From positions 1 through 64,000 of the forward strand of contig DZCW01000003.1 of NCBI GenBank assembly GCA_022736555.1: DNA of 64,000 nucleotides, read 5' to 3'. How positions within the stretch are numbered: position 1 is the first letter of the stretch; the number at the start of each line of letters is the position of its first letter. Source of the DNA: Candidatus Saccharimonas sp. (GTDB lineage Bacteria; Patescibacteriota; Saccharimonadia; Saccharimonadales; Saccharimonadaceae). The notes beneath the pieces are model-generated. The model was given only the letters and a program-made list of their open reading frames with translations, did no database searches and was not told the DNA's origin. The translations under genes and the position numbers were made by a program. Below, piece after piece: positions 9,240 through 18,027 of this stretch.

Positions 9240-10595
9240 TTACTTTTGTAGATAGTCAATTAGCGCCGTGCGCAAATCACTAACATCTTTAATAAATATA
9301 TTTTTAGTTAAACCCCTAGGTGCAATCGCCTGAGTAAACCCTAATTTTTTAGCCTCTGAAACTCGCCGATCGGCCGAGCTGACTGATCGCACCTCACCTC
9401 CTAGACCAACTTCACCAAACACGACAATACCGTCATCGATCCGCCGCGATACTGCCGCACTGGCAATGGCCATACAAATAGCCAAATCAGCCGCCCTATC
9501 ATTGAGCTTTAAACCGCCAACTACATTGATATAGATATCTTTGTCGGATAGGTTTAGCTTCGTGCGGCGCTCTAGCACTGCAATTAATAAATTCAATCGG
9601 TTTAAATCAAAACCACTAGCCGCTCGCTTAGGATAACCGAAACTGGTTGGATTAACAAGAGCTTGGATTTCAACCAGTAGCGGCCTAGTCCCTTCTATAG
9701 TCGCCATAATAACCGATCCATCAACATTTTGTCGTTCAGCCAGTAGTGCAGCCGAAGGATTCTCGACTAACCTTAGGCCTTCATGATACATTTCGAAAAT
9801 CGCCGCTTCGTTAGTTGAACCAAAACGGTTCTTAGCTGCCCTCACGATCTTGAAACCACCATAACGATCACCTTCAAATTGCAATACTACATCAACTAAA
9901 TGCTCTAGAACCTTTGGCCCGGCAATACTACCCTCTTTGGTGACATGACCGACTAAAACTACCGCCGCACCGGACTGTTTGGCTGCCCGAATCACTACAT
10001 TGCTACTATTTGTGATCTGACTGACAGTCCCTGGTGCAGAAACAATCTCATCTAATGCCAAGGTTTGAATAGAATCAATAATTACTAATTTATAATCGCC
10101 AGACCTAATTGTAGCCGCGATATCATCAGCACTGGTGCTCGATGCAAAATTGAGCTGCTCGCTTTTCTCAGCCCCTAGTCGTTCGGCGCGCAATTTAACT
10201 TGGGTAGCGGACTCTTCACCGCTAACATACATAACAGGCTCTGTTTTAGCTATATAGGCCGATAACTGCAATAGTAGCGTACTTTTACCAATACCAGGCT
10301 GCCCGGCCATTAGAATCACGCTACCGGGCAATATTCCGCCGCCCAAGACATCATCTAGGTCACTAAAACCGGTCAATAACCGCTTATTAGCTTCATTAAT
10401 GGATATCGATCGCATAGTCTGAACACCCAGGACTTTACCAGAGGTGCCACTCCTAGCAACAACCGATTTACCCACCGAAGCCGGTATTTGTTCTAATAGA
10501 CTATTCCACTCACCGCAGTTATCACACTTGCCTACCCATTTAGGGTAACCCGCACCGCAATTTTGACAGACAAACTGAGTTTTAGATTTTACCAT
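9240..10595 (-). CDS. radA: DNA repair protein RadA (Sms)
   Basis: RadA is a RecA-like motor that drives branch migration in recombination and repair. The 451-aa protein has the N-terminal zinc finger C10-x2-C13...C24-x2-C27, Walker A GQPGIGKST at 98-106, the RadA-specific KNRFG motif near 250 and a C-terminal Lon-protease-like domain (KLNDRAADLAICMAIASA). Length is standard. A TATAAT box 7 nt before the ATG suggests a leaderless mRNA that continues into the PIN-TRAM gene. Confidence 0.96.
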   Translation of the reverse strand: MVKSKTQFVCQNCGAGYPKWVGKCDNCGEWNSLLEQIPASVGKSVVARSGTSGKVLGVQTMRSISINEANKRLLTGFSDLDDVLGGGILPGSVILMAGQPGIGKSTLLLQLSAYIAKTEPVMYVSGEESATQVKLRAERLGAEKSEQLNFASSTSADDIAATIRSGDYKLVIIDSIQTLALDEIVSAPGTVSQITNSSNVVIRAAKQSGAAVVLVGHVTKEGSIAGPKVLEHLVDVVLQFEGDRYGGFKIVRAAKNRFGSTNEAAIFEMYHEGLRLVENPSAALLAERQNVDGSVIMATIEGTRPLLVEIQALVNPTSFGYPKRAASGFDLNRLNLLIAVLERRTKLNLSDKDIYINVVGGLKLNDRAADLAICMAIASAAVSRRIDDGIVVFGEVGLGGEVRSVSSADRRVSEAKKLGFTQAIAPRGLTKNIFIKDVSDLRTALIDYLQK

Positions 10596-10602
10596 TACAA
10601 CT

Positions 10603-10608
10603 ATTATA
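10603..10608 (-). promoter_or_regulatory. -10 box of radA, leaderless layout
   Basis: TATAAT lies 7 nt before the radA ATG (10595), in the 15-bp gap after the HExxH gene. Confidence 0.6.
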
Positions 10609-10610
10609 CT

Positions 10611-11630
10611 CTAAACTGATGGCGCCGGAGCAAGCGTACTATCTATACTGTTATATAGTTTTTTAGATTCAGAAGCGATCGAATTATATTCGTCCAGAGT
10701 TGCATTATACTTTACAACATCAGCATTAATCGTCGTACGAGTAACATCTAAATCAGCTACACGACTAGATATCCTATTTCTCTCGGCATAAAATTGCGAC
10801 AAAGACGAAAAATCACCATCAGTTGCTCGCTTATTAAATGCAGTTATGTCGTTATTTAAGGTTTGAGCATCGGTATTATATTGGGCTGAACTAGTGGTTA
10901 TAGTTGCTGCGAGCACCTTTAACTGATCCGAAAGTTCACTGGCACGGTTAGATAATTTTTGGAAAACGCTAATATATTTATTATAAAGATTTACCACTTT
11001 TTGACGATCTGCAAAATACTTTTTATAATGTGTTTCTAATTCAGGGCTAATGTTAGCAATTTCAGTCCCAATTACCGAATGTAGTTCGTTGCCGCGTTGC
11101 CCGGGTTCGGTCCGCGCGTAAAACGCCATCATTTCAGTTAAATCTTTGTTATTTGCTAATTTCTTATATTCGGCCTCGACTAGTGTATTGACCTTGGCTT
11201 TTTCATCCAAGCTCATGCGTATATAAGCCGCGTGTAACGTTTCATGAGCAGCCGTAACTTCCTTGATACCATCTAATTGCGGATCAGTCACATCATATAT
11301 ATAAATATGGTAGTCGCTATAGCAACCTAAAATAGAAGTGATCTTTTCAACGCGATCACATTCATTATTAAAACTCTGAGTGGCATCTACTTTGGGTTTA
11401 CTCGCGAGGTATAAAAACTTGCCGTAATCATTAACACCAGTTCGATCTATCAAGGCTGTGATAGCGCTGGTTGGATGGTATTGCCAGACGGCTATTCGGT
11501 CGATAACGTATTGACGATTAAAAACCAAAAACAATGACATAGCCGTCAAAACACAGCTGATTACTATAATAACTATAGTCCCAAATCTATTACTATGACT
11601 CTGTGGTGACATCGACTCTAATCTCTCCAT
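10611..11630 (-). CDS. Membrane-anchored HExxH protein, putative metalloprotease
   Basis: No named family is recognised. The 339-aa protein has a short basic N-terminus, one membrane helix at about 17-36, an extracytoplasmic domain containing H129-E-T-L-H133 (zincin HExxH motif), and a downstream ExLHSVIGTE segment (182-190) that could provide a third metal ligand. Cys91 and Cys103 could form a disulphide. Residues 205-335 are predicted coiled coil. The start overlaps the end of clpC by 38 bp, so translation is probably coupled. Placement between clpC and radA suggests a role in envelope protein quality control; that is inference. Confidence 0.7.
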   Translation of the reverse strand: MERLESMSPQSHSNRFGTIVIIVISCVLTAMSLFLVFNRQYVIDRIAVWQYHPTSAITALIDRTGVNDYGKFLYLASKPKVDATQSFNNECDRVEKITSILGCYSDYHIYIYDVTDPQLDGIKEVTAAHETLHAAYIRMSLDEKAKVNTLVEAEYKKLANNKDLTEMMAFYARTEPGQRGNELHSVIGTEIANISPELETHYKKYFADRQKVVNLYNKYISVFQKLSNRASELSDQLKVLAATITTSSAQYNTDAQTLNNDITAFNKRATDGDFSSLSQFYAERNRISSRVADLDVTRTTINADVVKYNATLDEYNSIASESKKLYNSIDSTLAPAPSV

Positions 11631-14070
11631 CTTGTACTCCGATTGTTAAAACGCTGCCTTTTTCATATTCACCCGACAAAATACCATCAGCAATTCGGTT
11701 CTCTATTTCATCCTGAATTGCGCGCCGCAGCGGTCTTGCCCCGAACTTTTCGTTATAACCTTTTTTAATAACCAGCCTTTTGGCGGTAAGTTTGATAACC
11801 AAATGAATACCCTTTGGGACTAACCGTTGCTGTAGCTCTTCAATTAGATTATCAAAAATCTTATTAATTTGCTCACGAGTTAAGGCTCTAAATGTTATTA
11901 CGCTATCGAATCGATTTATTAGCTCTGGTCGCATAATTTTACCAAGCGCCGTTTCAGCCGCCTCGGCATTTTCCTGGTGTAAAATATCCAAGCGTTTTTG
12001 GTCGTTTTTAGAGGAGGCGTGAAATCCTAGATTAGATTCTTTCATCATCTGGTTAGCACCTAGGTTGCTAGTTAAAATGATAATCGCATTACTAAAATTA
12101 ACTTGCCGCCCCTTGGCGTCGGTCAAAGTACCGTCCTCGAGAATTTGTAGCAACAGATTAAACACACTCGGATGGGCTTTTTCGATTTCATCAAACAGAA
12201 CTACGCTATAAGGTTGTCGACGAATCTTATCGGTTAATTGACCACCGTCGTCATAACCAATATATCCAGCTGGAGCACCCAGTAAACGACTAGTATTGTG
12301 CTTTTCGCCAAATTCGCTCATATCAATTTTAATTAGTGAGCTTTCGCTACCAAAAACTTCGCGCGCCAACACTCTAGCTAGTTCAGTTTTACCAACACCG
12401 GTCGGCCCCATAAATACGAATGAACCGATCGGACGATGGCCACTCGCAACCCCACTGCGGCTACGTCTGATAGCCCGAGCCACCTTTTCGACAGCTTCGG
12501 ACTGGCCGATTATATATTTACCTAAGTGTTTTTCCAGATTGCGAAGTAGCTTGGCCTCGGATTTTTGGACTCGCTGCACCGGGATACCCGTCATCGAGGC
12601 AATAGCGCGCGCTACATCATCATCTGTTAAATTGATTGGCGTTTTAGTTTCGAATTCAGCCCGAGTCTCGTCAATCTTTGACGTTATTTGGCTAATGCGT
12701 GTTTTATACAAGGCCGCTCGTTCGTAATCCTCGGCAACCACAGCTTCATCCATTTTTTCGTTCAACTGCTTTAATTGCTTGGTCAAATCACGCATACGAC
12801 TAGGCTTTTGGTTAGAGCGAACCCGAACTAACGCAGCTGCTTCATCGATCACATCAATCGCCTTGTCTGGCATGAAACGCTCGCTTATATAGCGATCCGC
12901 CATATAAACCGCATCCTCGATAACTTCGTCGCTCATATTAACGCCGTGGTGTTTTTCGTAGTTATGGCGTAACCCCTTCAGAATTGCGATCGAAGCCTTC
13001 ACGCTAGGCTCGGGAACTAATATAGTCTGAAGTCGTCGCTCCAACGCACTATCCTTTTCGATATATTTGCGATATTCATCAGAGGTTGTCGCCCCAATCA
13101 ATCTAATCTCGCCACGCGCTAATGCTGGTTTTAGAATATTAGCCGCATCAATTGAGCCTTCGGCAGCGCCAGCACCAACTAATAAGTGTAATTCGTCAAT
13201 AAATAGGATAATATTTTTACGTTTTTGCAATTCAGAAATGACCTTTTTCAAGCGTTCTTCGAATTCACCACGATATTTAGTGCCAGCAATCATGCCAGCC
13301 AAATCTAGCTGGATAACGCGTTTATCTAATAAATTATCGGGCACATCCTCACGAATAATTCGCTGGGCCAACCCTTCGGCAATTGCCGTTTTACCGACAC
13401 CAGGTTCACCAATTAAGACTGGGTTGTTTTTAGTACGACGGCTAAGGATAGTTACCATACGTTCCTCTTGCGACTCCCTGCCTATAACTGGGTCTAATTT
13501 GCCAGCCTTAGCTAGATCGGTCAAATCAACCCCAAACACATCGAGCGCACCTTTGGCGACCGCCCGTTTTTCTGTATGAGCTGACATCGGTTCGTAATCG
13601 CCGTCGAGCATATCTTGGTCTTGATTTAGGTACTCTTCGATTTCCAATGACATTCCCATTAAATCAACGCCCATATCGCGCAGTAACGCTGCCGCCCTAG
13701 AATTCTTTTGCCTCAAAATGCTAAATAGAATATGCTCCGTACCCAAAAAATCCTGATGAAATTCCTGTGCAACATCCCAACTCATCTTAAGTGTGAGTTT
13801 AGCCATTTCACTCAGACTCTTTGCCTCGGTACCAACTACTACTGTCAGTGGCGCCATATTCAAAGCATTCTGAGCCCTACCTAAGGTTACGCCAGCATCA
13901 ATCAATAATTTAGCACTAGTCGAAGAGCCCTGCGCTAAAATCCCAAGTAATAAATGCTCTGTACCGATATACGAACTACCATACCCCTGAGCAATAGTAT
14001 TAGCGTGGTACAGACTAGTCCGTGCATTATCGGTCAGATGCGAAATAAATTCCGAAAAATCATCTGCCAT
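11593..14070 (-). CDS. clpC: AAA+ unfoldase ClpC
   Basis: ClpC unfolds proteins and feeds them to ClpP. The 825-aa protein has two N-terminal Clp repeats (residues 5-75 and 80-150), AAA+ module 1 with Walker A GEPGVGKT at 221-228, a short UVR-containing middle domain (about 430-475) that marks ClpC rather than ClpB, AAA+ module 2 with GPTGVGKT near 550 and an LGF loop (SNLGFHA) that docks on ClpP. Its TATAAT box lies 6 nt before the ATG. No McsA/McsB/CtsR genes flank it. Confidence 0.95.
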   Translation of the reverse strand: MADDFSEFISHLTDNARTSLYHANTIAQGYGSSYIGTEHLLLGILAQGSSTSAKLLIDAGVTLGRAQNALNMAPLTVVVGTEAKSLSEMAKLTLKMSWDVAQEFHQDFLGTEHILFSILRQKNSRAAALLRDMGVDLMGMSLEIEEYLNQDQDMLDGDYEPMSAHTEKRAVAKGALDVFGVDLTDLAKAGKLDPVIGRESQEERMVTILSRRTKNNPVLIGEPGVGKTAIAEGLAQRIIREDVPDNLLDKRVIQLDLAGMIAGTKYRGEFEERLKKVISELQKRKNIILFIDELHLLVGAGAAEGSIDAANILKPALARGEIRLIGATTSDEYRKYIEKDSALERRLQTILVPEPSVKASIAILKGLRHNYEKHHGVNMSDEVIEDAVYMADRYISERFMPDKAIDVIDEAAALVRVRSNQKPSRMRDLTKQLKQLNEKMDEAVVAEDYERAALYKTRISQITSKIDETRAEFETKTPINLTDDDVARAIASMTGIPVQRVQKSEAKLLRNLEKHLGKYIIGQSEAVEKVARAIRRSRSGVASGHRPIGSFVFMGPTGVGKTELARVLAREVFGSESSLIKIDMSEFGEKHNTSRLLGAPAGYIGYDDGGQLTDKIRRQPYSVVLFDEIEKAHPSVFNLLLQILEDGTLTDAKGRQVNFSNAIIILTSNLGANQMMKESNLGFHASSKNDQKRLDILHQENAEAAETALGKIMRPELINRFDSVITFRALTREQINKIFDNLIEELQQRLVPKGIHLVIKLTAKRLVIKKGYNEKFGARPLRRAIQDEIENRIADGILSGEYEKGSVLTIGVQDGEIRVDVTTES

Positions 14071-14076
14071 ACCACT

Positions 14077-14082
14077 ATTATA
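14077..14082 (-). promoter_or_regulatory. -10 box of clpC, leaderless layout
   Basis: TATAAT lies exactly 6 nt before the clpC ATG (14070). No Shine-Dalgarno sequence fits. No CIRCE or CtsR-type repeat is evident. Confidence 0.65.
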
Positions 14083-14100
14083 ACCTAATTATGAGTAGTT

Positions 14101-15222
14101 TTATTCAGCTGATTCTTCGACGGCATCGAGTAAACTATCCTCGATATTTTTGTGCTTTGCCGGTGTAGCCGATTTTGGAGCAACCGCCTGTTCGATATCA
14201 AGTTCATAACCAGTCAATCGGCTAGCTAGGCGTACGTTTTGTCCAGCACGTCCAATTGCAATTGATTGTTGGTCTTCGTTAACAAAAACGGTGGCGCGTT
14301 TGGCTTTTTCGTCGATTTCAACCTTAGCAACTTCGGCTGGGCTGAGCGCGTTTTTAATGAATTGGTCAATATTATCACTATAGGCAATAATATCGATTTT
14401 TTCCTGATCACCGATTTCATTCATAACAGTCTGGACACGTGTGCCGTGACCACCAACGAATGTTCCAATTGGATCAACGCCTGGGACCGTACTGGCTACA
14501 GCGATTTTAGTACGTCGGCCAGCTTCGCGAGCGATTGACTTAATCTCGACGGCACCAGTTTCGATCTCTGGTACTTCCTGACTAAATAAGTACTCAACGA
14601 ACTTTTCACTACCACGACTAAGAATTAGTTGTGGACCATGATTATCGCGTTCGATATCTTTGATGTAAACCTTGATACGGCTACCAACATTATAAAATTC
14701 GCCTTGGATTTGCTCGCTCTGTGGAATAATTCCACTAGCTTTACCCAGGTCAACCCTGACAACTCGTGGTTCAACTCGTTGAATAGTACCGTTAACTACG
14801 GTGCCGATCTTGTCTTCGTATTCGACTAGGACAACTTCGCGCTCTGCTTCACGTAGACGTTGCAAAACAACCTGTTTAGCAGTCTGGGCGGCAACTCGTC
14901 CGAAACTAGTGACATCGAAAGAGTCTTCGATGCTATCACCTACTTTGGCATCTTCTTTGATTTTCTTAGCATCATCTAAACTAATTTCGACTGCTGGAGA
15001 GCCGACTTCTTCGACGACTTCACGAGCCACAAAAACTTTGGCAGTACCATCATTGATATTTAGCTCACTACGAACTTCTTGCTCGCGCTCACCATTATCG
15101 CGGCGCCAAGCAGCGGCGATAGCCTGTTCGATAACCGATAGAACGGTCTCTTCGGGTAGGTTTTTTTCCTCTGCAATAGTGTGGACTGCTAGGACTAATT
15201 GTTTAACATTAATTTCTTCCAT
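14101..15222 (-). CDS. nusA: Transcription termination/antitermination factor NusA
   Basis: NusA binds RNA polymerase and controls pausing and termination. The 373-aa protein has the N-terminal polymerase-binding domain (1-130), an S1 domain (about 138-205, IGTVVNGTIQRVEPRVVRVDLG) and two KH domains (from about 230, with GGHGTRVQ and IGRAGQNVRLA GxxG-type loops). It lacks the extra acidic repeats of the E. coli protein, as in most bacteria, and ends in a short acidic tail. The ATG has a strong AAAGGAG Shine-Dalgarno sequence. Its leader carries a terminator-like hairpin, described separately. It stands alone, without rimP or infB. Confidence 0.95.
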   Translation of the reverse strand: MEEINVKQLVLAVHTIAEEKNLPEETVLSVIEQAIAAAWRRDNGEREQEVRSELNINDGTAKVFVAREVVEEVGSPAVEISLDDAKKIKEDAKVGDSIEDSFDVTSFGRVAAQTAKQVVLQRLREAEREVVLVEYEDKIGTVVNGTIQRVEPRVVRVDLGKASGIIPQSEQIQGEFYNVGSRIKVYIKDIERDNHGPQLILSRGSEKFVEYLFSQEVPEIETGAVEIKSIAREAGRRTKIAVASTVPGVDPIGTFVGGHGTRVQTVMNEIGDQEKIDIIAYSDNIDQFIKNALSPAEVAKVEIDEKAKRATVFVNEDQQSIAIGRAGQNVRLASRLTGYELDIEQAVAPKSATPAKHKNIEDSLLDAVEESAE

Positions 15223-15250
15223 AATTATCTCCTTTTTACGTTATCGTATT

Positions 15251-15274
15251 AAAAAAGTCGACCTGCCGGCCGAC
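15251..15274 (-). terminator. Intrinsic-terminator-like hairpin in the nusA leader
   Basis: An imperfect GC-rich stem (GTCG-CC paired with GG-CGAC, 15257-15274, one A/C mismatch) is followed on the minus strand by six T (15256-15251). It lies between a clear promoter and the nusA Shine-Dalgarno sequence. It could either end transcription of the HNH gene or attenuate nusA. Confidence 0.6.
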
Positions 15275-15296
15275 GAAATGCAATGTACTAAGTCTC

Positions 15297-15325
15297 ATTA
15301 TACTCCAATTTCATGGATTTGGCAA
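15297..15325 (-). promoter_or_regulatory. Sigma70-type promoter of nusA
   Basis: TTGCCA (15325-15320), a 17-bp spacer and TATAAT (15302-15297) on the minus strand form the best canonical promoter near nusA. The -35 box lies inside the end of the HNH gene. The predicted leader is about 70 nt long. Confidence 0.7.
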
Positions 15326-16009
15326 TAATTGATCTAGGCATTTTGCCAGAATATTTGCCATTTCGTCGTGTTCGGCCTGGGTCAGCCATAATTCATATTT
15401 CTGTTTAATAGCGATCTGGCGGGCTACATATTGGCACCGAAATGGTTTATTTGGCGGCAACCAAGTAGCTGCATCGCCATCGCTCTTGTTCATATTAGCC
15501 TGACCATCTACGGCCAATAATTCTAATGGGTCATTAGCTAGCGTAACCCTCTGTTGATAAGTTAACTTCTGAGCCCCTTTTTGCCAAGCATCGGATAATG
15601 CCACTACATGATCTATCTGCACCAAACTACTAGTCGAGCCACCTCTGATGAATTGAATTATTTTGCCAGTATAGGGATCATTCAATAAACCACTGGTCAC
15701 ATTGCAACTTTCATCAATTAAAACATTCGTTAGATCACGATTTAAAATAATATTGCGCGTATCGCAGCCGCCAGTTACATTCCAATCTTTGCCAAATTGC
15801 TCTCTGGAATAATCAGTTTTCGGCGCACGGCCTTTGATTGCTAGCGTAGTCAGAACTTGTAAGGCCGTACCATTATCAATGGTAACATTATTCGGTGATG
15901 ATACTGGATCAGCTTGGGTTTGATTTGGTATATTTATAAATATCACTGCGGCAAAGATTATAAGCGATAAATAAGTCACAATAACCCGGCGTTTTTTATA
16001 TACATCCAT
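15311..16009 (-). CDS. Exported HNH nuclease, DUF1524/GmrSD-C type
   Basis: A 232-aa predicted secreted or membrane-tethered nuclease. The start at 16009 is chosen because it gives a clean signal peptide: KKRR followed by a hydrophobic stretch (about 9-27) and a possible cut after TQA (33). The HNH core shows D133-H134-V-V-A-L, NDPLELLAVD (159-168) and N174-K-S-D-G-D with WLPP, closely matching actinobacterial secreted DUF1524 nucleases. Cys82, Cys102, Cys192 and Cys224 may form disulphides. A longer start at 16069 would run into the divergent peptidase promoter. Likely use is nucleic-acid scavenging or competitor attack; inference only. Confidence 0.82.
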   Translation of the reverse strand: MDVYKKRRVIVTYLSLIIFAAVIFINIPNQTQADPVSSPNNVTIDNGTALQVLTTLAIKGRAPKTDYSREQFGKDWNVTGGCDTRNIILNRDLTNVLIDESCNVTSGLLNDPYTGKIIQFIRGGSTSSLVQIDHVVALSDAWQKGAQKLTYQQRVTLANDPLELLAVDGQANMNKSDGDAATWLPPNKPFRCQYVARQIAIKQKYELWLTQAEHDEMANILAKCLDQLLPNP

Positions 16010-16039
16010 TACACAACCTATTATGCACGTCCGACCTAG

Positions 16040-16048
16040 TGCTACAAT
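16040..16048 (+). promoter_or_regulatory. Extended -10 promoter of the M13 peptidase gene
   Basis: TGC-TACAAT lies 39 nt before the ATG, leaving a leader of about 30 nt that contains an AAAAAGGA Shine-Dalgarno sequence. Confidence 0.55.
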
Positions 16049-16086
16049 GGACGATATATTCCAACCCACCTAAAAAGGAAAAGCTA

Positions 16087-18009
16087 ATGACAATTTTTGA
16101 TAAAAAACTACGTCCCCAAGATGATTTTTTCGGCTATGTAAACAATAATTGGCTCAAAAATAACCCAATCCCGCCAAACGAAAGTGTCTGGGGGACCTTT
16201 TACGTCCTGAGAGAGAAGTCTGCAAAAGCGATTAATGAAATCGTCGATAAAATATCGCATACACCAGACGATAATCTGACACGCGATCAGAATTTAATTA
16301 AAACCTTTTTTTCAACCGCCATGTCATTTTCGGACTATAGAAATAACCATCTAGAGACTCTCGGCATGGAATTGCAAAAAATTCGTGATGTCACAGACAA
16401 AAGCCAGATTCCATACTACCTTGGACACGCACATCGGCATGATTCTATGCCATTTTGGTCAGATTATGTTTCCGTTGATGATGAAAACAGCCAGATTCAG
16501 GTATTGCGTATACACCAAAGCGGATTATGTATGCCTAACAGAGATTATTACCTAGATAATATTGCTCGCATGAGACATATCAGAAAAGAATATGAAACAT
16601 ATTTTAATGCCGTTCACGATCTAATACTAGAACATTCGCCAAGTGTCTGGGATGCCGTATTTAATATAGAATTAAAACTTGCAAAATCATCCTGGACTGA
16701 CGTTAAATTACGTGACATCAAAAAAAATTACACCAGATTCACAATCCAAGAATTGCAATCGCGGTTCCCTAGATTTAATTGGCTAGAATACTTTAAGGGA
16801 TTAGGTTGGGACAGACCAAACGATAATATAGTCGTCGATCAACCACCATTCATCGACACGGTTTTAGATATCATAGATGAATATTCACTAGATGAAATAA
16901 AGGAATATTTATCTTGGCACGTCATAAATAGCTTACTCAATTGGACGGATGAAGCCGCAGCAAAAATATGTTTCGATTTTTACGGCAAGGTTATTGGCGG
17001 CAAAATGGAAAATAACCCACTCTGGAAACGTATAATACTACAAGCCGACGAACTAATTATCGGCGAAGCGCTAGGTCGAGAATATGCCGCTCATTATTTC
17101 CCAGAATCATCTAAAAAAGCCATAGCCGAAATGGTCGAGGACGTCAGGTTGGCATACCACGAACGTATAAATAAAGTAACTTGGATGAGCGATAATACAA
17201 AAAAAAGAGCTCATAAAAAACTAGATAATATAAGAGTGTTGATCGGGTATCCATCAGTTTGGATTAATTTAGATAAATTAGAGTTTTGCAATAATAACCA
17301 ATTAAAGAATATATTATCCGCACGTAGTTTCGAGACGGATATCGAGCTAGCCAAAATAGGTCAAAAAACACCACTCGAAGATTGGCAGATGAATGCTCAT
17401 ACGGTTAATGCCTATAACGATCCAAATCAACTAGTAATATGTTTTCCTGCTGCTATATTGCAGCCACCTTTTTACGATCCGAGTGCTAGCTATGCGACGA
17501 ATCTTGGTGGTATCGGCGCGGTTATTGGTCATGAATTTACTCATGGTTTTGATGATCAAGGCGCAGAATTCGACGAGCAAGGTAATGCAGTAAGATGGCA
17601 AACCAAATCCGAGCAAAAAGAATTCAAAATAATAGCCAATAACATGATCAAACAAGCTAATACTTATGAGGCCCTACCTGGAATGTTCTTAAGGGGCGAA
17701 TTAATATTAGGCGAAGCAATTGCAGATATCGGCGGGTTGGAACTCGCGACCGAAGCGTTACGTGCAAAAACCAATATTAATGATATGAATAGCGCTCTTC
17801 GCGAATTATTCGTCAATTCCGCGATCGCTGAACGCGGAGCCCAAAGGGACGAATATCTATTACAGCAAATTAAAACCGACCCTCACCCACCTTCTCGCTT
17901 CCGTATAAATTGTGTCGTTCCGCACGTTGATGCTTTTTATGAAGCTTATAATATTACACCGAGCGACAAATTATATCTACCCCTGGAAGATCGTGTCCAT
18001 ATTTGGTAA
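16087..18009 (+). CDS. M13-family zinc metallopeptidase (neprilysin/PepO-like)
   Basis: A 640-aa gluzincin peptidase that probably cuts oligopeptides. The catalytic HEFTH is at 482-486, and the third zinc ligand lies in GEAIADIGG (E543, with D547), the M13 hallmark. The N-terminal half is the large helical lid domain (KLRPQDDFFGYVNNNWL at the start is typical of the family). The C-terminus ends in VHIW; M13 enzymes usually end in W. The start at 16087 has an AAAAGGA Shine-Dalgarno sequence; an upstream in-frame codon lacks one. No signal peptide or membrane helix is seen, so the enzyme looks cytoplasmic like PepO. Confidence 0.93.
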   Translation: MTIFDKKLRPQDDFFGYVNNNWLKNNPIPPNESVWGTFYVLREKSAKAINEIVDKISHTPDDNLTRDQNLIKTFFSTAMSFSDYRNNHLETLGMELQKIRDVTDKSQIPYYLGHAHRHDSMPFWSDYVSVDDENSQIQVLRIHQSGLCMPNRDYYLDNIARMRHIRKEYETYFNAVHDLILEHSPSVWDAVFNIELKLAKSSWTDVKLRDIKKNYTRFTIQELQSRFPRFNWLEYFKGLGWDRPNDNIVVDQPPFIDTVLDIIDEYSLDEIKEYLSWHVINSLLNWTDEAAAKICFDFYGKVIGGKMENNPLWKRIILQADELIIGEALGREYAAHYFPESSKKAIAEMVEDVRLAYHERINKVTWMSDNTKKRAHKKLDNIRVLIGYPSVWINLDKLEFCNNNQLKNILSARSFETDIELAKIGQKTPLEDWQMNAHTVNAYNDPNQLVICFPAAILQPPFYDPSASYATNLGGIGAVIGHEFTHGFDDQGAEFDEQGNAVRWQTKSEQKEFKIIANNMIKQANTYEALPGMFLRGELILGEAIADIGGLELATEALRAKTNINDMNSALRELFVNSAIAERGAQRDEYLLQQIKTDPHPPSRFRINCVVPHVDAFYEAYNITPSDKLYLPLEDRVHIW

Positions 18010-18027
18010 TTTAATAGTGTAAATTAT

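Noticed and set aside
12296-13579. Two long rightward frames (143 and 170 codons) opposite clpC
   Set aside because: They lie entirely antisense to well-conserved ClpC domains, have low-complexity Ser/Arg/Leu-rich translations and no start signals.
14801-15328. A 175-codon rightward frame opposite nusA
   Set aside because: Antisense to the conserved S1 and N-terminal domains of NusA and opposite its promoter; Ser/Thr-rich shadow translation.
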